Shown: positions 27,869 to 36,340 of the stretch, one piece after another
Numbering within the stretch: position 1 is the stretch's first letter
How the letters are laid out: every line of letters starts with the position of its first letter
The notes under the pieces: generated by a model
Seen by the model: only the letters and a program-made list of their open reading frames with translations
Databases searched by the model: none
Told to the model about the DNA's origin: nothing
Program-made: the position numbers and the translations under genes
Assembly (NCBI RefSeq): GCF_903645295.1
Contig: NZ_CAHJXM010000001.1
Span: forward strand, 1,737,501 to 1,801,500
Length of the DNA: 64,000 bases
Reading direction: 5' to 3'
DNA from: Bacillus sp. Marseille-Q1617
GTDB lineage: Bacteria; Bacillota; Bacilli; Bacillales; Bacillaceae_B

Positions 27869-28852
27869 TTACATTATGAATAATATACTGATCACCGCGA
27901 TTGTAATGGAAGCAATCAACCCTGTCAGCAGGGGTTTGAAGCCCAGCTTTGAGAGATCTTTCAGTCGGACCTGGAGTCCAACCGCAGCCATGACCATGAT
28001 GATCATAAATTTAGAGAGGGATTTTAGCATATCTTCGATGATATCCGGTATCACTCCGATTGTATGAAGGACGGATACTCCAAGAAACATCAGGACAAAC
28101 CACGGAAATGCCTGTTTAAGTGATGAAGTACTTGGCGTCTCGTTTTTTAACATGAAAGGTAATAACAACATGACAGGGATCAGAAAAAGCGTACGGGCAA
28201 GTTTAACTGTCGTGGCCACGTCCCCAGATTGATCTCCATAACTGTAACCGACTGCAACAGCCGAAGACGTATCATGGACAGCGGTACCTGCCCAAATACC
28301 AAACGAAACCTGGGATAATCCAAGCAAATGTCCGATAAGGGGAAAAGAAATAAACGCGATCAGATTGAAGAAAACAATGGTGGACAATGCATATGCGGTT
28401 TCATTCTCTTTTGCCCCGATAATCCCTTTCACGGCAGAAATGGCAGTAGCTCCGCAAATGCTTGTTCCTATACCAATCAATAAGCTCAGCCTTGTTTGAA
28501 TACCGAGTACTTTCCCAACCGCATAAGTAACGCTGATGCCAACCGTCACCGATATTAAAATGATCCATAGTGCAGATTGGCCGATTTTCATTATTTCTAA
28601 AAGGCTTAATCCCACTCCTAAGAAGACAATTGCTACTTTAAGAAGCTTTTTGATAGTGAATTGAATGCCAGGCTGCCAAGAGGTAGGCAGATCTGTTGTA
28701 TTTCGGATGATAATTCCTATCAGAATGGCAAATAAAAGACTGCCGGCCAATGGGAACAAAGAGCCTAAGCCTTTTGCCATTATGCTGATCATTAAGATAA
28801 AAACCAATCCGATGGTTTCTTTGGGGAGTATGTTGTTTGTATATTGATGCAC
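27869..28852 (-). CDS. YeiH family putative sulfate/sulfite exporter (UPF0324)
   Basis: A 327-residue polytopic membrane protein with about ten hydrophobic helices. Family signatures: LFAILIGIIIRNT, LKVAIVFLGVGLSLLEI, IGTSICGATAISAVKGIIGA and GIWAGTAVHDTSSAVAVGYS. The UPF0324/YeiH family is annotated as a putative sulfate exporter; its true substrate is uncertain. GTG start with AAAGGAGG about 12 bases upstream. Divergent from topB. No sulfur genes are adjacent. Confidence 0.85.
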   Translation of the reverse strand: MHQYTNNILPKETIGLVFILMISIMAKGLGSLFPLAGSLLFAILIGIIIRNTTDLPTSWQPGIQFTIKKLLKVAIVFLGVGLSLLEIMKIGQSALWIILISVTVGISVTYAVGKVLGIQTRLSLLIGIGTSICGATAISAVKGIIGAKENETAYALSTIVFFNLIAFISFPLIGHLLGLSQVSFGIWAGTAVHDTSSAVAVGYSYGDQSGDVATTVKLARTLFLIPVMLLLPFMLKNETPSTSSLKQAFPWFVLMFLGVSVLHTIGVIPDIIEDMLKSLSKFMIIMVMAAVGLQVRLKDLSKLGFKPLLTGLIASITIAVISILFIM

Positions 28853-28912
28853 GTTGATGCAGCTCCTCCTTTAAAAAATCTATTTTCAAGTATAATATAT
28901 TATAAGTGTAAT

Positions 28913-28921
28913 GGGGACCCC
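28913..28921. promoter_or_regulatory. Small palindrome between the YeiH gene and topB
   Basis: GGGG-a-CCCC flanked by TAAt and TTA, next to an AT palindrome TATAATATATTATA (28891-28904) that supplies -10-like sequences on both strands. Confidence 0.3.
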
Positions 28922-28986
28922 TTACCGAATTCTAATCTATGTTAATATAGAAAGATACTATAAGGCTTTTGCGAAAGGATTTTTTT

Positions 28987-31152
28987 ATGAAAAAGACATT
29001 AGTACTGGCAGAAAAACCTTCTGTCGGCAGGGATATTGCAAGAGTGCTTCAATGCACGAAAAAAGGAAATGGATTTTTGGAAGGAAAAGAATATATTGTG
29101 ACCTGGGCACTCGGTCATCTTGTCACACTTGCAGATCCTGAATCTTATGACGAGAAGTATAAATCATGGAAGCTGGAGGATCTACCGATTATGCCTTCAT
29201 CCTTAAGACTTGTCGTTATCAAGAAAACAGGAAAGCAGTTTAATGCAGTTAAGGACCAGATGAACCGTCCTGATGTCGGTACCATTGTAATCGCCACTGA
29301 TGCGGGACGAGAAGGCGAACTTGTTGCACGCTGGATAATCGAAAAAGCAAGAGTCCATAAGCCCCTTAAACGGCTTTGGATTTCATCTGTTACTGATAAA
29401 GCCATAAAAGAAGGCTTCAGCAAACTGAAGGACGCGAAGAAATATGAGAATTTATATGAAGCCGCCCAAGCAAGGTCTGAAGCAGACTGGTATGTAGGTA
29501 TGAATGCCACGAGAGCATTAACAACCAAGCATAATGCACAGCTGTCCTGTGGAAGGGTGCAGACTCCCACGTTGAGTATCATCGCGCAGAGGGAAGAGGA
29601 TATAAAGCAATTCAAACCCAAAGCTTATTATGGTATCAAAGCTGCAACTGACAAGGGGACTTTCCTCTGGACTAATTCCAAGGGTGATACGAAAACATTT
29701 TCCAAAGAAGAGCTGAATGGAATTTTAACTTCCATTAAGAATGAGAAAACCGGTACCGTCAAGTCAGTGAAAACCACCCTGAAAAAACAATATGCCCCGT
29801 CCCTCTATGATCTTACTGAATTACAGAGGGATGCACATAAAATTTATGGCTTCAGTGCAAAAGAGACACTCTCGATCATGCAAAAGCTATATGAACAACA
29901 TAAGCTTGTAACGTATCCGCGTACTGACAGCAAGCACCTCTCTTCGGATATCATTGATACATTAAAGGAACGTCTGAAGGCAATTAATATCCAGCCTTAT
30001 CGTCCTACTGTCAATAAAGCTTTGAAAAGCTCTATTTCATTGTCTAATGCCTACGTCGATGATCGCAAAGTCAGTGATCACCATGCAATCATCCCGACAG
30101 AGGAGACTCCTTTTCTTCAACGTTTACAGGACAGGGAAGTAAAGATATATGACTTGATCGTGAAACGTTTTCTGGCGGTATTCTTACCTCCTTATCAATA
30201 TGAGCAGACGAAAGTTGATCTGAAGATTGGCAGCGAACAGTTCCACACAAAGGGTAAAAGGGTTAAAGAAAGCGGCTGGAAAGATGTATACGGGTTTGAT
30301 CATGATGAAGATCAGCTATTGGGTAAAATGGAGGCCGGTACTGTAGTAAACATCCTTTCAGTTGTGGAAACGGAAGGGTTGACCGCTCCGCCAAGCCGTT
30401 TTAATGAAGGGACTTTATTAGCAGCAATGGAGAACCCTGTAAAATACATGAAAGAAAGCAGCAAGAAGCTTCTGGAAACCATTGGGGAGACAGGCGGACT
30501 TGGAACCGTTGCGACCAGGGCTGACATCATTGAGAAGCTATTCAACTCAGGTTCCATGGAGCAGAAGGGTAAAGAAATATATCTTACTTCCAAAGGAAAA
30601 CAATTATTGGATCTTGCGCCGGATGAATTGCGTTCTCCTTCCCTTACAGCTGAGTGGGAGCTTAAGCTTGATAAAATTGCGAAAGGCTCTCTGGAAAAGC
30701 GGGAATTCATGAGGGAAATTAAAGATTATACTAAAAAGTCTGTTCACGAAATAAAATATTCAGATAAGAAGTTTTCACATGATAACCTCACTGGAACAAA
30801 ATGTCCAGACTGCGGCAGCCTGATGTTAGAGATCAAAAATAAAAATGGAAAGAAATTAGTATGTCAGGACCGTGAATGCGGACATCGGAAAAATATAAGC
30901 AAGAAAACAAACGCACGCTGCCCAAACTGCCAAAAGAGATTAGACTTGCGGGGAGAAGGCGAAGGGCAGCTGTTCGTGTGCGTATGTGGACATAAAGAGA
31001 AACTGTCCGCCTTCAATGAGCGAAGGAAAAAAGATAAACACAACAAGGCCAGTAAACGTGATGTGAATCAATACTTAAAAACCCAGCAAAAAGATGAACC
31101 TGTCAATACAGCTCTGGCTGATGCGCTCGCAAAATTAAAACTTGATCAATAA
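28987..31152 (+). CDS. topB: DNA topoisomerase III
   Basis: A 721-residue type IA topoisomerase. Toprim domain at the start (LVLAEKPSVGRDIARVLQ, and IVIATDAGREGELVARWI near 100). Catalytic Tyr in TYPRTDSKHL near residue 311. RFNEGTLLAAMENPVKYM is typical of TopB. C-terminal zinc ribbons: CPDCG...CQDREC and CPNCQ...CVCG (about 605-680), an extra DNA-binding tail. It decatenates DNA and resolves recombination products. ATG 28987 was chosen with AAAGGA 7 bases upstream; a longer GTG form from 28969 lacks a site. Confidence 0.95.
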   Translation: MKKTLVLAEKPSVGRDIARVLQCTKKGNGFLEGKEYIVTWALGHLVTLADPESYDEKYKSWKLEDLPIMPSSLRLVVIKKTGKQFNAVKDQMNRPDVGTIVIATDAGREGELVARWIIEKARVHKPLKRLWISSVTDKAIKEGFSKLKDAKKYENLYEAAQARSEADWYVGMNATRALTTKHNAQLSCGRVQTPTLSIIAQREEDIKQFKPKAYYGIKAATDKGTFLWTNSKGDTKTFSKEELNGILTSIKNEKTGTVKSVKTTLKKQYAPSLYDLTELQRDAHKIYGFSAKETLSIMQKLYEQHKLVTYPRTDSKHLSSDIIDTLKERLKAINIQPYRPTVNKALKSSISLSNAYVDDRKVSDHHAIIPTEETPFLQRLQDREVKIYDLIVKRFLAVFLPPYQYEQTKVDLKIGSEQFHTKGKRVKESGWKDVYGFDHDEDQLLGKMEAGTVVNILSVVETEGLTAPPSRFNEGTLLAAMENPVKYMKESSKKLLETIGETGGLGTVATRADIIEKLFNSGSMEQKGKEIYLTSKGKQLLDLAPDELRSPSLTAEWELKLDKIAKGSLEKREFMREIKDYTKKSVHEIKYSDKKFSHDNLTGTKCPDCGSLMLEIKNKNGKKLVCQDRECGHRKNISKKTNARCPNCQKRLDLRGEGEGQLFVCVCGHKEKLSAFNERRKKDKHNKASKRDVNQYLKTQQKDEPVNTALADALAKLKLDQ

Positions 31153-31160
31153 TATAAAAG

Positions 31161-31191
31161 AAAGATAGGGATTGCTTCCCTATCTTTTTTC
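31161..31191 (+). terminator. Terminator of topB
   Basis: AAAGATAGGG (31161-31170) pairs with CCCTATCTTT, then T. Confidence 0.88.
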
Positions 31192-31242
31192 TCTGTATAT
31201 TGATAGAATATTCTTAATAATCATGTAAATGAGGTGAGAAGG

Positions 31243-31758
31243 ATGACACCGGTTACTGTAAAAGGATTTTTTGCAGCTATCCAAAACGGGGATATAGATG
31301 TCGTAGAGCAGTCCTTGCAGGCGGATACAAATTTATGTAATGCAGAGGATGAAAACGGATTGATTGCACTCGGAGTAGCAGCTCATTACGGGCAGATGGG
31401 GATTGTCCAGCTTTTATTGAATTATGGTGCGGATATCAAGTCAGTATCAAATTCTAAGGTATCTTATATACCATCCAATAGTGCATTGCATGCTGCGATA
31501 GCAGGTAAAGCCCCTAAGGAATTGGTTGAATTTTTATTAATAGAAGGAGCAGACATTCATGGTATTGATTCAGAAGGATATACACCCCTCCATGTCGCTG
31601 CTTTTGAAGGAGATGAAGATCTTGTGACACTGCTGTTGGAATTCAGCGCTGACCCTGATTTCAGAAATGATGCCAATCAAACACCATTTGATATTGCAGA
31701 AGATAGAGGAAACATGGACTTCATATCCGCCTGTGAACGATATTCAACCAGGTTATAA
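31243..31758 (+). CDS. Ankyrin-repeat protein
   Basis: A 171-residue soluble protein built of about four ankyrin repeats. Clear repeats begin near ENGLIALGVAAHYGQMGIVQ, then SALHAAIAGKAPKELVEFLL, then GYTPLHVAAFEGDEDLVTLL. No signal peptide or other domain. Such proteins bind partner proteins; the partner is unknown. ATG 31243 has TGAGGTG 6 bases upstream. It has its own terminator. It could come from transfer, but codon use does not stand out. Confidence 0.85.
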   Translation: MTPVTVKGFFAAIQNGDIDVVEQSLQADTNLCNAEDENGLIALGVAAHYGQMGIVQLLLNYGADIKSVSNSKVSYIPSNSALHAAIAGKAPKELVEFLLIEGADIHGIDSEGYTPLHVAAFEGDEDLVTLLLEFSADPDFRNDANQTPFDIAEDRGNMDFISACERYSTRL

Positions 31759-31772
31759 CCGTTAACTTGAAG

Positions 31773-31810
31773 GAAGCTTATCTCAATCGAGAGTCAGCTT
31801 CTTTTTTTTT
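31773..31810 (+). terminator. Terminator of the ankyrin gene
   Basis: GAAGCT (31773-31778) with inner CTC pairs with GAG and AGCTTC, then at least nine T. Confidence 0.85.
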
Positions 31811-31824
31811 GCGTATTATTCTTT

Positions 31825-31904
31825 TTACATCATTGATGTCATTCGACTTTATGCAAAAATAAATAAATTTTTTTTGGGGATTGATGTAATCCCTTACATC
31901 ATTG
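31825..31904. promoter_or_regulatory. Pair of related palindromes before the CstA gene
   Basis: Site 1: ACATCA-t-TGATGT (31827-31839). Site 2: TGATGTAA-tccc-TTACATCA (31882-31901). Both are built from the half-site TTACATCA, and TTACATCATTG occurs twice (31825 and 31894). The 52-58-bp spacing is near five helical turns. Looks like paired operators; the protein is unknown. Confidence 0.5.
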
Positions 31905-32038
31905 TTGTTAATGGAATCATGAAATAAAAAGTCAGGCCATATTATCTGAAAACAATATCTTTTTAGAAAATTCTGTTGTTATTTGTCGTTTAACGTATTA
32001 AAATGAATCTTAATTTCATCTGAAGGGAGGACATCTTG

Positions 32039-33487
32039 ATGCTGACATTTCTTGCATCAGTCTGTATTTTAGTAACGGGTTATATGATTTATTCAAAGGT
32101 GGTCGAGAAGATTTTCGGTATAGATGACTCGAACCTCACACCTGCATACGCCAGCAAAGACGATTTTGATTACATGCCAATGAGCTGGTGGAAAGCGAGC
32201 TTGGTTCAATTATTGAATATCGCAGGACTCGGGCCGATCTTTGGAGCCATTTTAGGGGCTTTATACGGACCGGTCGCATTCATATGGATCGTCGTGGGTA
32301 CACTTTTCGCAGGAGCTGTACATGATTATTTTTCGGGCATGTTATCACTCCGGCATAATGGAGCTCAATTTCCTTCATTAGTGGGAAGATACCTTGGAAG
32401 ACATGTCAGATCTGTAATGAATATTCTCTCTATCATCTTGATGATACTTGTAGCAGCAGCATTTACTTCAGGACCTGCTCAATTGATGGCCGAAGTGACA
32501 CCATTATCCTTCATGGCATCATTGTTAATAATTTTTACATATTTTATTGTTGCCACTGTCTTGCCCATCAACAAAATCATCGGTAAGGTATATCCGATTT
32601 TCGGTGCAGTCCTGATATTTATGGCAGTCGCGATTGGTATAGGGTTGTTCTTCTTCGAACATCCTGTACCGAACCTGACACTGGACAATCTACATCCTCA
32701 GGAGCTTCCGTTATGGCCGCTGCTGATGGTGACTGTTTCATGCGGAGCGATATCAGGCTTCCATTCTACACAAAGCCCGATCCTTGCCAGAACGTTAAAA
32801 AAGGAAAGCGAAGGAAGGAAAGTGTTTTATGGAGCAATGGTGGCCGAAGGTATCATCGCATTGATCTGGGCTGCTGCGGGAATGGCATTCTTCAATGGTA
32901 CCGGAGGGCTTCAGGAAGCATTGGCTGCTGGAGGTCCTGCAGGAGTTGTAAATGAAATCAGCAAAACGACCCTTGGTACCCTTGGCGGCATCCTGGCGGT
33001 ACTCGGTGTCATCATCCTGCCGGTAACCACCGGTGACACTGCATTACGATCTTCAAGAATGATGCTCGTAGATCTATTGACTGATTGGAGAAAAAAAGAG
33101 CTGAAAGGAAAGTGGCTTCCTGCACTTCTGGTTATCCCTGTAGCACTGCCGACATTCCTGCTGACTCAGATAGATTATACCTTCCTATGGAGATACGTAG
33201 GCTGGTCCAATCAGGTAGTAGCAACTGTCATGCTGTGGACTGCTGCTGTTTATCTTCTCCAAAATCAGAAGTTTCATTGGATCTGCAGCATTCCCGCTTT
33301 ATTCATGACAGCTGTGGTCAGCTCTTATATCTTTTATGCACCGGAAGGATTTCACCTTCCATATACTGAATCCATGATCATAGGAGCTGTCATCTGGACA
33401 GCCGTACTGATCTGGTTCATCCGGCAATTACTTAAATATCGACCAGTAAGGCAAAAATCCCTAAATGTTAAATCTGTAAATTCATAG
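32039..33487 (+). CDS. cstA: CstA family carbon starvation transporter (short form)
   Basis: A 482-residue membrane protein with about twelve helices. CstA signatures: PMSWWKASLVQLLNIAGLGP, GPIFGAILGALYGPVAFIWI, HDYFSGMLSLRHNG and FHSTQSPILARTL. This is the shorter Firmicutes form without the C-terminal extension of E. coli CstA. The family imports peptides and pyruvate under carbon limitation. ATG 32039 has AGGGAGG 8 bases upstream. The upstream palindromes suggest tight control. Confidence 0.88.
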   Translation: MLTFLASVCILVTGYMIYSKVVEKIFGIDDSNLTPAYASKDDFDYMPMSWWKASLVQLLNIAGLGPIFGAILGALYGPVAFIWIVVGTLFAGAVHDYFSGMLSLRHNGAQFPSLVGRYLGRHVRSVMNILSIILMILVAAAFTSGPAQLMAEVTPLSFMASLLIIFTYFIVATVLPINKIIGKVYPIFGAVLIFMAVAIGIGLFFFEHPVPNLTLDNLHPQELPLWPLLMVTVSCGAISGFHSTQSPILARTLKKESEGRKVFYGAMVAEGIIALIWAAAGMAFFNGTGGLQEALAAGGPAGVVNEISKTTLGTLGGILAVLGVIILPVTTGDTALRSSRMMLVDLLTDWRKKELKGKWLPALLVIPVALPTFLLTQIDYTFLWRYVGWSNQVVATVMLWTAAVYLLQNQKFHWICSIPALFMTAVVSSYIFYAPEGFHLPYTESMIIGAVIWTAVLIWFIRQLLKYRPVRQKSLNVKSVNS

Positions 33488-33527
33488 ATTTTCAGACACA
33501 AGGACAAAAGTGTTTTATCTGAGTAAA

Positions 33528-33575
33528 CCCGAACTAATATTTTGAATTTTAGTATTCAAATTAGTTCGGGTTTTT
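33528..33575 (+). terminator. Terminator of cstA
   Basis: CCCGAACTAAT with TTTGAA pairs with TTCAAA and TTAGTTCGGG (33561-33570), then TTTTT. Confidence 0.88.
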
Positions 33576-33752
33576 AAGTATATTTGATTAGAATTCTGAA
33601 TATTTTGTCGATAAAAAACGAGCTATTTTAAAGAATTACCCTAATTATTTTACATATTTCGCAGAATACATATGCTAACGTTAATTCAACTCCTATAAAT
33701 AGTTTATTCTATTTAAGAATATACATAATGACCAAAAGTCAAAGGAGCTGAT

Positions 33753-33781
33753 TTTACATAGTGTATAGTGCAATTTAAAAA
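33753..33781 (+). promoter_or_regulatory. Weak promoter candidate for the pyrimidine operon
   Basis: TTTACA (33753-33758), 17-bp spacer, TAAAAA (33776-33781). Only moderate match. The 434-bp gap 33488-33921 holds the cstA terminator, this candidate and the cre/inverted repeat below; the rest is AT-rich with no gene. Confidence 0.35.
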
Positions 33782-33842
33782 TGTACAAGTTAAAATGAGT
33801 TGAAAAGACAAAATATTCAGACATCATCAGATCCGTGAAATT

Positions 33843-33887
33843 TAGTAAGCGCTCGATAAGCAACAAAAAACATGAAAGCGCTTACTA
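33843..33887. promoter_or_regulatory. CcpA cre site within an 11-bp inverted repeat
   Basis: ATGAAAGCGCTTACT (33872-33886) is an excellent cre (WTGNAARCGNWWNCW). Its right half also belongs to an inverted repeat: TAGTAAGCGCT (33843-33853) and AGCGCTTACTA (33877-33887) with a 23-base spacer. It lies 35 bases before the beta-ureidopropionase start, a roadblock-type position. Predicts glucose repression of pyrimidine catabolism. Confidence 0.7.
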
Positions 33888-33921
33888 TTGGAATTAATCT
33901 ATTAGTCTAGGAGGAATAGGG

Positions 33922-34812
33922 ATGTCAGACAAAGTGAAAATTGGTCTTATTCAAGCTTCTCATGATGTAGATGGAAGTGAACCGGTAGAAGTCCATAAGG
34001 AACAGTCCATTATAAAACACATTGAATTAGTAAGGGATGCAGCAAAAAAAGGGGCACAAATCATTTGTTTACAGGAAATTTTCTATGGCCCCTATTTTTG
34101 CTCAGAACAAAATCCTAAATGGTATGATTCTGCAGAAGAAATTCCGAATGGGCCTACGACGAAACGCTTTCAGGAATTAGCTAAAGAGCTGAATGTCGTG
34201 ATCGTTCTCCCAATCTATGAAAGAGAAGGAATAGCCACCTATTACAATACAGCTGCTGTGATCGATGCTGATGGTTCGTATCTCGGCAAATACAGAAAGC
34301 AGCATATTCCTCATGTCGCAGTTGGCAGCGAAGGGTATGGCTTCTGGGAGAAGTACTACTTTAAACCAGGCAACCTGGGTTATCCGGTTTTCGATACGGC
34401 CTATGCAAAAGTCGGGGTGTATATCTGTTATGACCGGCACTTCCCTGAGGGAGCAAGATTATTAGGGTTGAAGGGAGCAGAAGTCGTATTTAATCCTTCT
34501 GCTACCGTTGCCGGGCTTTCTGAATATTTATGGAAACTTGAACAGCCTGCCCATGCCGTAGCAAACGGTTATTATTTGGGAGCAATTAACCGGGTCGGTT
34601 ATGAAGGACCCTGGAACATGGGGGAATTTTACGGACAATCTTATCTGGTAGATCCCCGAGGCGGGTTTGTTTCAATCGGAAGCAGAGACAAAGATGAAGT
34701 CATCATCGGGGAAATGGACAAGAAATTGATCCGTGAAGTGAGAGATACTTGGCAGTTCTATCGTGATCGCAGACCTGAAACGTACAACGAAATGACAGCG
34801 CTGCTTCCTTGA
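33922..34812 (+). CDS. N-carbamoyl-beta-alanine amidohydrolase (beta-ureidopropionase), nitrilase family
   Basis: A 296-residue carbon-nitrogen hydrolase with the Glu-Lys-Cys triad: E52 (CLQEIFYGPYF), K126 (GKYRKQHIPHV) and C169 (YICYDRHFPEGAR). It cuts N-carbamoyl-beta-alanine (or the 3-aminoisobutyrate analogue) to beta-alanine, CO2 and ammonia, the third step of reductive pyrimidine breakdown. The assignment rests on its place before dihydropyrimidine dehydrogenase and dihydropyrimidinase; by sequence alone a related carbamoyl hydrolase is possible. Strong AGGAGG. Often named pydC. Confidence 0.88.
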   Translation: MSDKVKIGLIQASHDVDGSEPVEVHKEQSIIKHIELVRDAAKKGAQIICLQEIFYGPYFCSEQNPKWYDSAEEIPNGPTTKRFQELAKELNVVIVLPIYEREGIATYYNTAAVIDADGSYLGKYRKQHIPHVAVGSEGYGFWEKYYFKPGNLGYPVFDTAYAKVGVYICYDRHFPEGARLLGLKGAEVVFNPSATVAGLSEYLWKLEQPAHAVANGYYLGAINRVGYEGPWNMGEFYGQSYLVDPRGGFVSIGSRDKDEVIIGEMDKKLIREVRDTWQFYRDRRPETYNEMTALLP

Positions 34813-34864
34813 TTTGGCCAGTGCCGCTGTCTTTATTAATCCAGCGCAGTTGCCTTAACAAAAT

Positions 34865-34908
34865 AGGCTGACATCGAAACGCTCTTTGCATGCATTCTTT
34901 GTCAGCCT
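34865..34908 (+). other. Stem-loop between the ureidopropionase and preT genes
   Basis: AGGCTGACA (34865-34873) pairs perfectly with TGTCAGCCT (34900-34908) around a 26-base loop. No T-run, so it may be an mRNA processing or stability element within the operon. Confidence 0.5.
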
Positions 34909-34961
34909 GTAACTGTTTGGCTTTATGAATTTATTAACAGGGGGAATAGGGGGAAGCTATT

Positions 34962-36317
34962 GTGTCCAAGACATTATCATTACTTAATCTTGAGGAGAAT
35001 TTTCAGGAGGCACATAAAGGTTTATCCAACAGAGATGCTTTGGAAGAAGCGAATCGATGTCTGTATTGCTACGACGCACCTTGCATTCAAGCATGTCCAA
35101 CGGGAATTGACATCCCTTCATTTATTAAGAAGATTGCTTCCGGAAACTTTAAGGGCTCCGCAAAAACGATAATGAGTTCGAATCCTGTCGGCGCAAGCTG
35201 TTCAAGGGTATGCCCGACTGAGGAGTTATGCGAAGGTGCATGTGTTCTTAATCACTCCACAAAGCCAATTATGATTGGTGATCTCCAACGTTATGCTACC
35301 GATTGGGCGCGGCATAATGACGCTGTTTTATTTGAAGCAGGTGAACCAAACGGAAAGAAGGTAGGGATTGTCGGAGGAGGGCCTGCAGGATTATCCGCAG
35401 CCAGGGAATTAGCACGTTTTGGTTATGAAGTAACCATATTCGAAGCGGCTGAACAAGCTGGGGGTTTAAACACGTATGGCATTGTGTCGTTCCGCCTTCC
35501 ACAAAGTATCTCCTATTGGGAAGTAGAGCAAGTCAGGAAACTGAATGTTGAGATAAGGACAAATACCAAGGTCGGTGAAGATATTTCTGCAGAAGAAATC
35601 CTGGATAGCCATGACTTTGTCATACTGGCTGCCGGCATGTCACATGTACCTCCCCTGAATATTGAAGGGGAGCATCTTGAAGGGGTTCATGATGCCATAG
35701 AGTTTGTAAAGTCCACCAAGAGCGGTGAGATTTCAAATGAGTATATCGGTAAAAAAGTGGTTGTCATCGGAGCTGGGAATACTGCCATTGATGGTGCGAC
35801 TTGTTCAGTTCGATTGGGAGCTGAAAATGTAAAGATCTTATACCGTCGTACGTTGGAAGAGATGACGGCTTATGATTTTGAATATGAATTTGCAAAACAG
35901 GATGGAGTGGAATTCCGATGGCTTACAGCTCCTAAGAGAATTATTGGAAATGAAGATGGCAGGGTGATAGGGATTGAATGTTTGAAAATGGAGCTTGGCG
36001 AACCGGGCGAAGATGGAAGGCGCCGTCCCGTTCCGGTAGAAGGATCCGAATTTACCTTACCGGTTGATGCTGTTATTAAAGCGATCGGTCAAACAAGGCA
36101 TCAATCTTTAATCGATCAATTCCAATTGGCACATAAAGGCGGAGTCGTCCAAGTGGATAAGGATACACTTCAAACTTCCAATCCGAAAGTATTGGCTTGC
36201 GGTGATGTAGTTTTCGGAAAAGGAATCGGGGAAGCGATGGTCGTGACAGCTGCTGAACAAGGTAAGAAGGCGGCCCATCACCTTCATAGTAAATTGACGT
36301 CGCTTCAGATCAATTAA
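34962..36317 (+). CDS. preT: NAD(P)-dependent dihydropyrimidine dehydrogenase, flavin subunit (PreT/PydX)
   Basis: A 451-residue GltD-like oxidoreductase. N-terminal Cys clusters CLYCYDAPCIQACP and CSRVCPTEELCEGAC (about 28-98) hold Fe-S centres. FAD motif GIVGGGPAGLSAARELARFG near 130. NAD(P)H motif VVIGAGNTAIDGATC near 268. It passes electrons from NAD(P)H to PreA, which reduces uracil and thymine to the 5,6-dihydro forms. GTG start with a G-rich site upstream. Together with PreA it equals the single-chain mammalian DPD. Next gene after 23 bases. Confidence 0.92.
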   Translation: MSKTLSLLNLEENFQEAHKGLSNRDALEEANRCLYCYDAPCIQACPTGIDIPSFIKKIASGNFKGSAKTIMSSNPVGASCSRVCPTEELCEGACVLNHSTKPIMIGDLQRYATDWARHNDAVLFEAGEPNGKKVGIVGGGPAGLSAARELARFGYEVTIFEAAEQAGGLNTYGIVSFRLPQSISYWEVEQVRKLNVEIRTNTKVGEDISAEEILDSHDFVILAAGMSHVPPLNIEGEHLEGVHDAIEFVKSTKSGEISNEYIGKKVVVIGAGNTAIDGATCSVRLGAENVKILYRRTLEEMTAYDFEYEFAKQDGVEFRWLTAPKRIIGNEDGRVIGIECLKMELGEPGEDGRRRPVPVEGSEFTLPVDAVIKAIGQTRHQSLIDQFQLAHKGGVVQVDKDTLQTSNPKVLACGDVVFGKGIGEAMVVTAAEQGKKAAHHLHSKLTSLQIN

Positions 36318-36340
36318 GATTTGTTAGAGGGGGGAAACAC

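Noticed and set aside
28665..28889. Short frames overlapping the 5' end of the YeiH gene
   Set aside because: Both lie within a clear polytopic membrane protein gene on the minus strand; no family signal.
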